From positions 1 through 64,000 of the forward strand of contig QCJB01000005.1 of NCBI GenBank assembly GCA_003216295.1: DNA of 64,000 bases. The letters run 5' to 3'. The DNA comes from Prochlorococcus sp. AG-402-P16 (GTDB lineage: Bacteria; Cyanobacteriota; Cyanobacteriia; PCC-6307; Cyanobiaceae). Under the pieces are notes generated by a model. The model made no database searches, was not told where the DNA came from, and saw only the letters and a program-made list of their open reading frames with translations. The position numbers and the translations under genes were made by a program. Positions within the stretch are counted from its first letter, which is position 1; each line of letters starts with the position of its first letter. Positions 10,169 to 19,754 of the stretch are shown one piece after another.

Positions 10169-10501
10169 ATGGATATTACATTAATAGCGATTGCTATTTT
10201 TATTTTGGTGGCACTAGTATTTCTCGTGCTTTTTTTGTTTAAAAGTATTAATAAAAAATCTTTTAAAGCAGAAGATGGCTCCCTCTTTGCTAATCAAACT
10301 GATCTAGACATTTATCAATCTCTATATGACAAGACAAAACCATTATTTAGTTATAATGAGGAGAATGTTTCTGCTGAGTCAATACTAGGATTTCAGAAAA
10401 ATTTCTTAACTAAACTAAGAGTTGAAGGTTTCGCAGATTTAAAAACACTTGTCAAATATCGCAAACAGTTTAAGTTATTATCAGATTTAATTAATACTTA
10501 G
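10169..10501 (+). CDS. N-terminally anchored hypothetical protein, 110 aa
   Basis: ORF with N-terminal TM helix. Confidence 0.55.
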   Translation: MDITLIAIAIFILVALVFLVLFLFKSINKKSFKAEDGSLFANQTDLDIYQSLYDKTKPLFSYNEENVSAESILGFQKNFLTKLRVEGFADLKTLVKYRKQFKLLSDLINT

Positions 10502-10561
10502 GTTGATTTCGATTTTTTTACGCAAGAATATACTAATATAACATTAATTTTATAAGCTCTA

Positions 10562-10750
10562 ATGAGTAAATCTGAATATACAGAAGAAAGTCTAGCAGAA
10601 ATGAGAGAAGATGCCTTCGTAAATATCAAAGAAGCCTGTATGAGACTTCAAGAAAGATCAAAGTGTGGAAACGACGTTGTCATTAAAATGTTGGGCGAAG
10701 TATCTCAATTTTATGTTACTCAAGAAAAGAAAAATAAAAACTTAGCTTGA
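10562..10750 (+). CDS. hypothetical small helical protein, 62 aa
   Basis: ORF. Confidence 0.5.
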   Translation: MSKSEYTEESLAEMREDAFVNIKEACMRLQERSKCGNDVVIKMLGEVSQFYVTQEKKNKNLA

Positions 10751-11485
10751 TTTTGCAAATTCGTATTTTTTTAAAGGTTCCGGATTTATTAAGTTTGTAC
10801 AAGTATCTTTAAACAAACTAATATCCTCAACTGAGCCGTCAACTTTGATTAATTTACTGATTATCCCTGTAAACGTGATATCTCCACCTGTTGTACTTGC
10901 TAATACTGTTGAGGGATTAAATAATTTTAATAATTGAGGTAGTACAGTTTTACCTTTAATAAATTTACCTGCGAGTGGTAAAGAAAAATCTATTACTGGT
11001 GTTATTAATAAATCTATATGTCGAGGTTTAATTTTTTTATCAAGAAATCCATGTGGCTCAATATAAAAAGAATCTTGTCCTAAATCAATTATGTATCCAT
11101 TTTCAATATTTGGAACTGATGCACCTGATGTTGCCTGAATACGTAGTTTATTATTTTTATAGGTTTCTCCAGGACTTAATTTGTTTATGTTGCTAAAACC
11201 CATTTTGAATACAACTTTACTTGCAGCTTTTGATGCAATTACTGGTATATCTTTATTTATTTTTTCTAGTGTTGGAGTATGTGTATGATCTGGTTGCCCT
11301 TGTGTTAGTAATATATAATCAACCTCCTTAGGAACCTCAATTTCGTTTTTCATCTCCCCTTTTATAAGCCAGTCTCCAGGAGGGAAGGTCAAATCACCAT
11401 TCAACCATGGATCAATCAATATTCTCGTTTTATCCAATTCAATCAACCATCCATTAGCTCCGTAGTATGTAGCTTTTATTGTCAT
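10742..11485 (-). CDS. metallo-beta-lactamase-fold (UlaG/COG2220-like) protein with altered metal motif
   Basis: MTIKATYYGANGWLIELDKTRILIDPWL ... DYILLTQGQPDHTHTPTL; start chosen at internal Met 18 of ORF. Confidence 0.75.
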   Translation of the reverse strand: MTIKATYYGANGWLIELDKTRILIDPWLNGDLTFPPGDWLIKGEMKNEIEVPKEVDYILLTQGQPDHTHTPTLEKINKDIPVIASKAASKVVFKMGFSNINKLSPGETYKNNKLRIQATSGASVPNIENGYIIDLGQDSFYIEPHGFLDKKIKPRHIDLLITPVIDFSLPLAGKFIKGKTVLPQLLKLFNPSTVLASTTGGDITFTGIISKLIKVDGSVEDISLFKDTCTNLINPEPLKKYEFAKSS

Positions 11486-11792
11486 AGTTTTTTGTTCTAA
11501 TATAACTATTGTTGTTTTGAATGGTGGATTATTCAAATATCCAAATGATTTTATCTTATATATATAAAATTAATATTATTATAAATATAATAATACTTAA
11601 AATTAGTAACAGTGAAAATTTCTTTATGTATTTTTGAAATTCATACAACCAATCATTTTCCATGATATCAATAAATTTTTATTATTATATACTCTTAACT
11701 ATTAAGTTATCTAGTATTGTAGAATCATGTATATTTTTGGTTCTCTCGCTTAAGAACATATTTTTCTAATATTGATTTAATTTCTAAATATT

Positions 11793-12512
11793 ATGACAAT
11801 TCGAGATTGGGAAGGGGTTGCTCTAATTATTGGGCCTGGGGATATTGGTAATAGTATGTCTAACTATTTGAAAAAATATGCTCCAAAGTTGGATGTTTAT
11901 GTATGTGGAAGAGATCCATCTTTCGTAAATGGTATATTTTTAGACTTGGAGAATGACCATTCCTTTAGTTTATTTGAAAATAAAATTTCATTGTTTAATA
12001 AGCCGATTCGTTTAGTTATCAATACCAGTGGTTTTCTCCACTCTGAGCTGTTAAAACCTGAAAAGAGACTTTCACATATAAATCGCTCAAATATAATTAA
12101 GAATTTCTCCATAAATGCAATTGCTCCAATTTTGATTGCAAAAAGTATTGAAAAATTTATTAGACCAGAACTTCCCTTCTCCTTTGCAAGTTTAAGTGCA
12201 AGAGTAGGTAGTATTGGTGATAATAAATTAGGTGGTTGGTATTCATATAGGGCGTCTAAAGCAGCTCAAAATCAATTTTTAAAAACACTTAGCATTGAAT
12301 GGCGTCGAAAATTTCCATTTTCAATTGTATCTATATTGCATCCTGGTACTTGTAATACAAAATTATCAAAACCTTTTCAGTCGACTGTCCCTAAGCATAA
12401 ACTTTTTACTCCTGCTCAATCTGCTGAATATTTGATTAATATTATTTCTGAGCTAAAACCATCCGATTCTGGTAAGTTTTTAGCCTGGGATGGAACTGAT
12501 ATCTCCTGGTAA
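11793..12512 (+). CDS. short-chain dehydrogenase/reductase
   Basis: ALIIGPGDIGNSMSNYL; FASLSARVGSI; YSYRASKAAQNQF (YxxxK). Confidence 0.85.
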   Translation: MTIRDWEGVALIIGPGDIGNSMSNYLKKYAPKLDVYVCGRDPSFVNGIFLDLENDHSFSLFENKISLFNKPIRLVINTSGFLHSELLKPEKRLSHINRSNIIKNFSINAIAPILIAKSIEKFIRPELPFSFASLSARVGSIGDNKLGGWYSYRASKAAQNQFLKTLSIEWRRKFPFSIVSILHPGTCNTKLSKPFQSTVPKHKLFTPAQSAEYLINIISELKPSDSGKFLAWDGTDISW

Positions 12513-12617
12513 CTCATTGTTAATTATTCACTTAATTTTCTTTAGTTGTTTATTTCCCCTTTGAATTGTATAGATGTAATTTTAATTGTATTATATTAAA
12601 AGTCTTCTATTCAAAAA

Positions 12618-13310
12618 TTGAAAAAAAATATTATCGCAATAGGTGGTGGTGGCTTTGGTAGGAGTAATACCTCATATTTAATTGAAAAATATTTACTTAA
12701 TATTTCCGATAGTAAATGCCCAAAAATCTGTTTCTTACCTACTGCGACAGGAGATAATGATAACTATATTGTTCGTTTTTATTCTATTTTTACTCGCTTT
12801 AATTGTATCCCATCTCATATTGAATTTTTCAAACGAACTACCGATTTATATAATCATATTATGATGCAAGATGTTGTATTTGTTGGAGGGGGAAATACTA
12901 AGAGCATGCTTGCGATTTGGAATGATTGGGGTATGAGTGAATTACTTAATGAAGCTTACAATGAGGGAGTTGTCATGAGCGGAGTTAGTGCCGGAGCAAT
13001 TTGTTGGTTTACAAGTGGGATTACAGACTCCTGGGATAATGAATTAAGGATCTTACCCTGTTTAGATTTCATTAGAGGCACATGTTGCCCTCATTATGAT
13101 GAGGAACCTTCTCGTATTCCTTATGTAAAAAAAATACTACTTGAACAAAAAGTCCCTAATTGTTTTTCAATCGAAGGTGGAGCTGCTATGCACTTTATTG
13201 ATGGTAAACCATTTAAAAATGTAAGTTTTAAAAATAATAAAAATACTTATAATGTATACCAAATTAATAATTCTATAATTGAATCTCCCTTTGATAAAAT
13301 ACAATTGTAA
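12618..13310 (+). CDS. peptidase E (S51)-like protein
   Basis: GGGGFGRSNTSYLI; VFVGGGNT; GVSAGAICWF nucleophile motif; CPHYDEEPSR; TTG start. Confidence 0.82.
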   Translation: MKKNIIAIGGGGFGRSNTSYLIEKYLLNISDSKCPKICFLPTATGDNDNYIVRFYSIFTRFNCIPSHIEFFKRTTDLYNHIMMQDVVFVGGGNTKSMLAIWNDWGMSELLNEAYNEGVVMSGVSAGAICWFTSGITDSWDNELRILPCLDFIRGTCCPHYDEEPSRIPYVKKILLEQKVPNCFSIEGGAAMHFIDGKPFKNVSFKNNKNTYNVYQINNSIIESPFDKIQL

Positions 13311-13396
13311 TCAAATTTATAATAATTTACATATTTCATTTTTTTTTATAAATACGATTAAAATTATAAAATTCATTAAAAGTCCTACCATTTTAA

Positions 13397-13603
13397 ATGT
13401 ATTTATTTGAATTATCATTTTCAGAGATGGGGCTTAGTTTACCCCTTGTAATTGTATTAGTTATTTTTGGTGGTTTTTTTCTCATAAGCTTCTTTATAAC
13501 TAGTCCCAATATGGATACAAAAGGTTTATTAAGAGTTCTATATTCAAAACCTGTTAGGAAACCTGATGGATCGGTTGAATATCCAGAAAGTAGGAATAAT
13601 TAA
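13397..13603 (+). CDS. small membrane protein, 68 aa
   Basis: ORF with one TM segment. Confidence 0.55.
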   Translation: MYLFELSFSEMGLSLPLVIVLVIFGGFFLISFFITSPNMDTKGLLRVLYSKPVRKPDGSVEYPESRNN

Positions 13604-13764
13604 ATTTATCTCATATTAGTATTTGTTATGAATTCTTTATATCTTTATTCTGATTATTAAAGAAAATGGACTTTAGTTAGATTTTACTATGGTTTCACGA
13701 TCAATCTATTGTGAAAGTTAAAAATTTTATAGCCTCATTGGACTATTGAATAGTAACGTCGTAT

Positions 13765-15000
13765 ATGAACCTTAATCATGTTATAAAATTGGAAAAAAGT
13801 TTGCTTACTAAATTCGAGTGGATCAATAACTATAATATGAATTTTCTACCTTCCGGCCTGAATGGGAAAGCATTAAAAATTTCATTGGACGATATCCCCT
13901 CTAGAAATGAAGTTAGAGAAGCCATACCCAAGCACTGTTTTACTCGCCAGACCAAGAGATCTCTTTTTTATCTTACTAGGACAGTTGTTATTCAGATCAT
14001 AGTTGTTTTGCTAGGACTCTCGATTCCTCTTACCCAAGGGATGATTCCATTTTGGATTTTATATGCATTTCTTTCTGGTACAACCTCAATGGGACTTTGG
14101 GTTTTAGCTCATGAATGTGGACATGGGGCATTTTCAGATAATCGTAAATTAGAAACACTAGTCGGATATTGTCTTCATTCCTTTTTACTTGTTCCCTATT
14201 TTTCTTGGCAAAGATCTCATGCCGTTCACCACGCTTTTACTAATCACATAACTGACGGAGAGACGCATGTTCCTGTTGTGATTTCAGGTAATGGTAAATC
14301 TGAAAAAATGGGTGGTGAAAATGAAATGGAGTCGTCATTATTTTTTGGAAAAATACTTTATGGGATTAATCAACTATTCCTTCACTTGATTCTTGGATGG
14401 CCAGCATACTTACTTCTGGGCAAAACAGGTGGACCTCGCTATGGGACCAGCAATCATTTTTGGCCAACTGCTCCTTTCTCAAAAAAACTTTGGCCATCCA
14501 TATGGGCAAAAAAGGTATGGATCTCAGACTGGGGAATTGTTTTTATGTTGCTTTTGCTGACCTTTTGGTCTTTATATTTCGGCTTATATTCAATGATTAG
14601 TTTATATTTAGGTCCTCTTATTGTTGTTAATATTTGGCTTGTTATTTATACATGGCTACATCACACCGATACTGATGTTCCTCATCTCGGAGCCAGTCAA
14701 TTTTCCTATATGAGAGGGGCATTCTTATCTATAGACCGACCATATGGAAGAATTTTAGATTTTCTTCATCACTCAATAGGTTCTACGCACGCTATTCATC
14801 ATATTGAACCAACAGTACCTCACTATCATGCAAGACTTGCAACGAGAATCTTGAAAAATAAATTTCCTAATGTATATCTATATAATCCAACTCCAATTCA
14901 TAAGTCTCTTTGGCATATAGCTACGAATTGTGTTGCAGTAAAGAAAGATTATGATATTGATAGATACGTTTGGAAACAGCCCAACCACTCTCAATCATAA
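13765..15000 (+). CDS. fatty acid desaturase, delta-12/DesA-like
   Basis: Histidine boxes HECGHGAFS, HAVHHAFTNH, HAIHHIEP. Confidence 0.85.
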   Translation: MNLNHVIKLEKSLLTKFEWINNYNMNFLPSGLNGKALKISLDDIPSRNEVREAIPKHCFTRQTKRSLFYLTRTVVIQIIVVLLGLSIPLTQGMIPFWILYAFLSGTTSMGLWVLAHECGHGAFSDNRKLETLVGYCLHSFLLVPYFSWQRSHAVHHAFTNHITDGETHVPVVISGNGKSEKMGGENEMESSLFFGKILYGINQLFLHLILGWPAYLLLGKTGGPRYGTSNHFWPTAPFSKKLWPSIWAKKVWISDWGIVFMLLLLTFWSLYFGLYSMISLYLGPLIVVNIWLVIYTWLHHTDTDVPHLGASQFSYMRGAFLSIDRPYGRILDFLHHSIGSTHAIHHIEPTVPHYHARLATRILKNKFPNVYLYNPTPIHKSLWHIATNCVAVKKDYDIDRYVWKQPNHSQS

Positions 15001-15110
15001 TTATTAATCTAATTATTTTAATATTACTTTAAAATGAATTTAAACTACTTATATAACTTTTTTAAATTTTAAGGATTTTTATTTATATATTTATTTTAAA
15101 ATAAAAAAAA

Positions 15111-15293
15111 ATGACAAAAAAAGATTATGAAAGTTTCTTATTAAAAATTGATCAATTAAATAAATTGGTTGAATTAATTAATAAGTCACCTGAGAAGTAT
15201 AAATTATTTATTAGTTGTAAATCACATGATGATGTCGTAGCGCTTGCAAAACAATGGGGATTTGATATTGGTAAGAGATGGGGACAGTCGTAG
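15111..15293 (+). CDS. Nif11-like peptide, 60 aa
   Basis: YESFLLKIDQLNKLVELINKSPEKYKLFISCKSHDDVVALAKQWGFDIG; DDVVALAKxxGFDI is Nif11-like. Confidence 0.65.
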   Translation: MTKKDYESFLLKIDQLNKLVELINKSPEKYKLFISCKSHDDVVALAKQWGFDIGKRWGQS

Positions 15294-15313
15294 GCGTTCT
15301 ATTGAGAAGTGAA

Positions 15314-15565
15314 TTACTGTCCTCCTCCATTGCAGCTCCAAACCTTTGAGGGCATTCCTTGAGTATTCTTTCCATCGATGCGAAATGTTTTTATTATGCA
15401 TTCATTTTGTGAGTCCGCCCATGCTGAAATCGGTTCCAAATCTGTTGATATATCTTTAACTGATTTTGATACTGAAATAATTGAGATTGATGTGAATACG
15501 AGAGAAAGAGTACTTAAGCCTGCACAAATCAAGTATTTGTTACTTTCAAAAAATTCCTTTAGCAT
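15314..15565 (-). CDS. membrane-anchored hypothetical protein, 83 aa
   Basis: TM helix followed by extracytoplasmic tail with two Cys; preferred over antisense ORF 15378..15608. Confidence 0.55.
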   Translation of the reverse strand: MLKEFFESNKYLICAGLSTLSLVFTSISIISVSKSVKDISTDLEPISAWADSQNECIIKTFRIDGKNTQGMPSKVWSCNGGGQ

Positions 15566-15700
15566 CTCTAGAAATGATTATTTATTAACAACATTACTTA
15601 TGATTTAGATTTTTATCTTATTAAGTTATCCTTTGAAAATATTAGAGCATTCATCAAATTAATTATTCAATAACTTAAATGCTAAGTCTTTAATAAGGAT

Positions 15701-15859
15701 TTAATCCTTTTTTTCAAAAAAGTCTAAGATTTTTTTTAATCTATCTGTGTTTTCAAAATTAGGACTAGATGTGAGGAAAATCACTAAAACTATCATAAGC
15801 ACCCCAACACTAGATACACCTAATAAAAGTTGTTGAAATGGATCTAAGGATTCAAGCAT
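15701..15859 (-). CDS. small membrane protein, 52 aa (MLESLDPFQQLLLGVSSVGVLMIVLVIFLTSSPNFENTDRLKKILDFFEKKD)
   Basis: Hand-translated minus strand; not in ORF track. Confidence 0.5.
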   Translation of the reverse strand: MLESLDPFQQLLLGVSSVGVLMIVLVIFLTSSPNFENTDRLKKILDFFEKKD

Positions 15860-15960
15860 TTCTATTTGAGTTACACTTTTTAAAATCTTTCTTAATGATA
15901 ATTGAACAAAAGCCTTTATAACGCAATGGAAACTTTATGTTTTAGTTCTTAGATAATTAA

Positions 15961-16128
15961 TTACTTCTCTTTTTTTTCTTTTGGCCATCTTGCTTTTAAA
16001 TTTAGAGGGTTTTTGAGATTTATTTCTACAGGTTTTCCTTGCGCTAATGAGATCAATGCTTTAAACGCCCACCCTCCAAAAATTAATAGAACAGAGATTA
16101 ACAATACATAACTTATATTTGTAAGCAT
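15961..16128 (-). CDS. small membrane protein, 55 aa (MLTNISYVLLISVLLIFGGWAFKALISLAQGKPVEINLKNPLNLKARWPKEKKEK)
   Basis: Hand-translated minus strand; not in ORF track. Confidence 0.55.
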   Translation of the reverse strand: MLTNISYVLLISVLLIFGGWAFKALISLAQGKPVEINLKNPLNLKARWPKEKKEK

Positions 16129-16458
16129 AAATCTTTTATTAATTGAAAATTATATTAATACGTAATCAAGTAGTTTTTTCTATTGTAAATACAAATAAAA
16201 AATAATTTTCTTATGTTTTAATATATTCTAAGTGCTTATAAGCCTTCTAATTTAATGGCTAAATTCTATTCCCTTTGAATTTCTAAATCGACAGACCGAG
16301 CCTTTCAAGGAAATGTCGCTAGCTATAAATACTTATTATGTGCTTTTGTTTAGTCTGAGATTGTGTTTATTCTGCCATTTTTATTTTTATTATTTTTTAA
16401 CTTCTATTGATTTTTATCCGATTTGGTATGAATATGAAAATGTTATTATTTTTTTTGA

Positions 16459-16665
16459 ATGATCAACAGTACCTATTTATATCCATTTATCATATTATTA
16501 GCTGTTTGTTCTATCGTTTATTTATTTTTCAATTTTAGATCTGGCAAAAATCAAATAAGTAATAAAATTGTTTTAAAGAACTTGTTAGAGAGTTTAGATA
16601 TGGATTTACCTGATGAATTGAAGGGTTTAGATAATTCTTCTACCGATCCTCAAAAATTTTCATAA
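16459..16665 (+). CDS. small membrane protein, 68 aa
   Basis: ORF with N-terminal TM helix. Confidence 0.5.
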   Translation: MINSTYLYPFIILLAVCSIVYLFFNFRSGKNQISNKIVLKNLLESLDMDLPDELKGLDNSSTDPQKFS

Positions 16666-16685
16666 TACAACTTGGATTTATTCTA

Positions 16686-16856
16686 ATGTCCATGTTTAAC
16701 TTTGATGATACAGAAACCTCAGGAATCTGGTGGGCTACTAACGTTTCTATTAGAGATCTATGTTTAGAGCTTAAGGATGATACAAGTTGTGATGATAGTG
16801 AAATAGTTGAACTTCTCAGATCTATAGCAGAATCAATTGATGTGAATGGTTTATAA
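16686..16856 (+). CDS. small acidic protein, 56 aa (MSMFNFDDTETSGIWWATNVSIRDLCLELKDDTSCDDSEIVELLRSIAESIDVNGL)
   Basis: Hand-translated; not in ORF track. Confidence 0.45.
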   Translation: MSMFNFDDTETSGIWWATNVSIRDLCLELKDDTSCDDSEIVELLRSIAESIDVNGL

Positions 16857-16881
16857 CTTGGTAGATACAGAATAAAATTTA

Positions 16882-17919
16882 TTACTTATCCCATTGTAGT
16901 TTCCATTGAGATGTTTTCCACTGACCTGACCATGAGCTTCGTTTCTTATTCTGAATTTCAAGTTTCTCTTTAAGCCAGTCTTTAAGTGATGTAGGAACAA
17001 TATTTAACTCTTTCTGAATCATTTTTAATTTATTCATGTCAGCACCATATCCTGATCTTTCAATCCAATCTGCCATCACTCCTATGTCGTATTCCAAGAG
17101 CTTAATGGCTACTCTCGGAATCATTACATAATTGGTTTGAATCCCTTCTGAGGAAATTAACCTTTGGAGCAACATTGCCATTTCAAGCCCTGTTAGCTCC
17201 TCACCGGCAATATTGATAGATTGGTTTTTATATTTCTCTGGTTTGGATAAAACACCTCTTACCCATTTCCCAATATCATCTACCGCGATAGTCTGCCACT
17301 TAAAATTTTTACCAACTATTCCTGGAAATATTTCCTTAGAGATACTGTAGCCTGGTAATTTATTTTCGAAGTTTTCAAAGTAACTAACTGGTCTTAATAC
17401 AGTTGTGATTTGTTTAAGACCTACTTTTTCTATATATTCCTCGATATCCCATTTGCTCGTAAAATGCCCTGGAGCCGGATCATTTTTTAGTGGGTCTTTT
17501 GCTTTACTTATTGAACTAAAAATAAAGTGATTTAATTGTCCTTTTTCGAATGCAAATTTAACTTGATTTATCAAGTTGAAACCTTGTTCCATTTCATAAG
17601 ACCTGACAATACTACCTCTAAATAATTTCCACCCTTTTGTTGGTGTCGTATTTCCAAAAATCACATCTACTCCTTCAAAAGCTTTATTAAGGCTTTCAGG
17701 ATCCATTAGATCACCTTTTACTAATTCAACATTTTTTAATCTTCCTAGCTCTATAGCTTTTGAACTTTTGGTATTTCTTGTGATGGCTCGTATTTTGTAT
17801 TTATTTGTATTACTCAGCTCCTTAACAACTCCAGTACCTTGTCGGCTAGTAGCCATAGTGACTGCTATAACTGAATTTCTCTTTATATCTGACTCGACAA
17901 ATACTCCTTGATAACTCAC
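16882..17919 (-). CDS. NmrA-like / NAD(P)-dependent epimerase family protein
   Basis: VTMATSRQGTGVVKELSNTNKYKIRAITRN...GDLMDPESLNKAFEGVDVIFG. Confidence 0.8.
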   Translation of the reverse strand: MSYQGVFVESDIKRNSVIAVTMATSRQGTGVVKELSNTNKYKIRAITRNTKSSKAIELGRLKNVELVKGDLMDPESLNKAFEGVDVIFGNTTPTKGWKLFRGSIVRSYEMEQGFNLINQVKFAFEKGQLNHFIFSSISKAKDPLKNDPAPGHFTSKWDIEEYIEKVGLKQITTVLRPVSYFENFENKLPGYSISKEIFPGIVGKNFKWQTIAVDDIGKWVRGVLSKPEKYKNQSINIAGEELTGLEMAMLLQRLISSEGIQTNYVMIPRVAIKLLEYDIGVMADWIERSGYGADMNKLKMIQKELNIVPTSLKDWLKEKLEIQNKKRSSWSGQWKTSQWKLQWDK

Positions 17920-18141
17920 GATTTAAAACCTATTCAATATGGAATGTAAATCATAAGTGAATTTATGTAAAGTTGTCGTGATTTTCTGCCCGAAAGTGAT
18001 AATGAATACTGGAAAAGAATGTTGTTTACCGATAAGCCAGTTGCCTTTTCTTCTGATTGGTCTTTCGTAAAGGAATGTTTTATTTGCTTTTATAGATTCC
18101 AAATATTGGCTATGTATTTATTAGTTCTAAGTTTGATCATT

Positions 18142-18342
18142 ATGGCAAATGAAGTTCTTGCAAAAATTGATCGACAAAACATAATCTTTGATGTTGTCGA
18201 CGGCATTCCTCCATCAGGAGATGAATCAGATGAAATTAGATCCTTCCGTTCCCAAATAGAATCTGACAATGTGATGCTTGAATATTCAGCCGAAGAGTTA
18301 GGTTTTAATAATGTTTTGTTTGAGTACCTTAGTCAGGGATAA
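18142..18342 (+). CDS. hypothetical protein, 66 aa from internal Met
   Basis: MANEVLAKIDRQNIIFDVVDGIPPSGDESDEIRSFRSQ...; upstream ORF extension looks non-native. Confidence 0.5.
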   Translation: MANEVLAKIDRQNIIFDVVDGIPPSGDESDEIRSFRSQIESDNVMLEYSAEELGFNNVLFEYLSQG

Positions 18343-18362
18343 CTTTTGTTTATGTTAGAAAT

Positions 18363-18764
18363 TTAATCTAGGCCTTGAAATAATTCTTTGTGAACTGCAA
18401 ATGTATGGTATAAGCAAGTTCCATTTTCTGGAGATAATCTTTCACCGTCTTTATTCCATGCCAGCGAACATATTAGGTCTCCATCCCATTTTACTTTATG
18501 CTCATTAATTTTTTTTGACCAGTCTCTAACATTACTAAAATGCTCGGGCATAAATTTACCTATCTTTCTGCAGATTTCACATAGCACCGATAATATTGGT
18601 GGCTTTGAATCCAATTTTAGATCTTTAGTAAGTGAAGGCTGAGTAAATACACCAACGTATCTAATATGATCTATTATCTTTTGTTCTTTATCATTTAACA
18701 TAGCTTTTATACAGGCTTCTTCAAATTCATCGACGGGTGTTATTGGACGTATGTTAGAAATCAC
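18363..18764 (-). CDS. hypothetical protein, 133 aa
   Basis: Intact ORF. Confidence 0.6.
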   Translation of the reverse strand: MISNIRPITPVDEFEEACIKAMLNDKEQKIIDHIRYVGVFTQPSLTKDLKLDSKPPILSVLCEICRKIGKFMPEHFSNVRDWSKKINEHKVKWDGDLICSLAWNKDGERLSPENGTCLYHTFAVHKELFQGLD

Positions 18765-19078
18765 TTCGATAGTTTAATTATTTTTTAATTTTCTTATATT
18801 AGCAAATTCCTTCCTTATTTTTATATTTTGATTGAAGTTCATAGTAAATTAATTTATATTTTTTTCCATTTATTTTAATTGTTTTTTACCGATCAATCTT
18901 TTCGACAAACCACAGAGTCCTCATCTTTCATCAATTTGTGATTCGCTAAGATTTCTTCATGATTCCCTTTCTAAACCCAGTCATAGCTCACTTATGCCTG
19001 AGTTAAATGTTACAAATTAAAATATCAATGGTCATATTCCCTGATGACTGGTATTTATATTGGGTCTTACTAAAGAAC

Positions 19079-19228
19079 ATGCTTCCTTTAACTTTCGCTG
19101 GCCTACTAAGTACACCAGCTCCTACTGCACCAATCGTAGGTATCGCCTTTATGGCTCTATTTGGAATTATGGCTGTTGTCGTTGGCCCTAATTACGAAGG
19201 TTTTAATGATCCTAATACATCTAAATAA
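19079..19228 (+). CDS. 49-aa one-TM peptide, tandem copy A (MLPLTFAGLLSTPAPTAPIVGIAFMALFGIMAVVVGPNYEGFNDPNTSK)
   Basis: Internal Met of track ORF 19007..19228 gives the same length as homologous copy B; terminator downstream. Confidence 0.75.
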   Translation: MLPLTFAGLLSTPAPTAPIVGIAFMALFGIMAVVVGPNYEGFNDPNTSK

Positions 19229-19248
19229 TTAGATTATTTAGATAAAGT

Positions 19249-19290
19249 AAGTGGGTAGATATGTCTTGCATATCCATCCACTTTTTTTTT
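19249..19290 (+). terminator. Rho-independent terminator after peptide A
   Basis: aagtgggtagatatg-tctt-catatccatccactt stem plus T tract. Confidence 0.9.
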
Positions 19291-19520
19291 ATCAGAATCA
19301 CATGTAAAAAAAAAAGGAATGTTTCCTTCCGGATAATTTCAACAAAGCTTATATGTACTGTTATAAATAAGTATGTATAGAATATTTTCTGACATTTAAA
19401 CAATGGATTCTTATGTGTGTATCAAAATGTCTGTTTTTGGATTTTTTGTTTAAAAACCAGTTATTAATTAAATAAATCATTCGTTTTTCTGCTATTTATT
19501 ACTAGCTTTATTTATCTTTT

Positions 19521-19670
19521 ATGGGTAATTTATTATTCGCTGGCCTTACTAGTACTCCAGCCCCAACAGCAGTTCTAGTTGGAGTCGCTTCAATTGCACT
19601 ATTTGCAATTGTAGGTTTGATGGTAGGACCTGACTACGACGGTATGAATGCCCCAGAGGTGAAGAAGTAG
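19521..19670 (+). CDS. 49-aa one-TM peptide, tandem copy B (MGNLLFAGLTSTPAPTAVLVGVASIALFAIVGLMVGPDYDGMNAPEVKK)
   Basis: Hand-translated; 28/49 positions identical to copy A without gaps; not in ORF track. Confidence 0.75.
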   Translation: MGNLLFAGLTSTPAPTAVLVGVASIALFAIVGLMVGPDYDGMNAPEVKK

Positions 19671-19696
19671 ATACTATAAAAATTTACATAACATAA

Positions 19697-19754
19697 AAAT
19701 AACTAAGTGAACTAAATTAATTGTTTTTTCTTAGTTATTTTTTTTTTTTTTTTC
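19697..19754 (+). terminator. terminator after peptide B, overlapping the 3' end of the convergent kinase-like gene
   Basis: aaataactaag ... cttagttattt stem followed by a long T run. Confidence 0.8.

Noticed and set aside
15378-15608. Plus ORF of 76 aa
   Set aside because: Antisense to the better-supported minus membrane protein 15314..15565.
13397-15859. Possible homology between the 13397..13603 and 15701..15859 small membrane proteins (FxTSPNxxxxxxLxxxL)
   Set aside because: Shared pattern is short and the rest is generic TM sequence; insufficient to claim paralogy.
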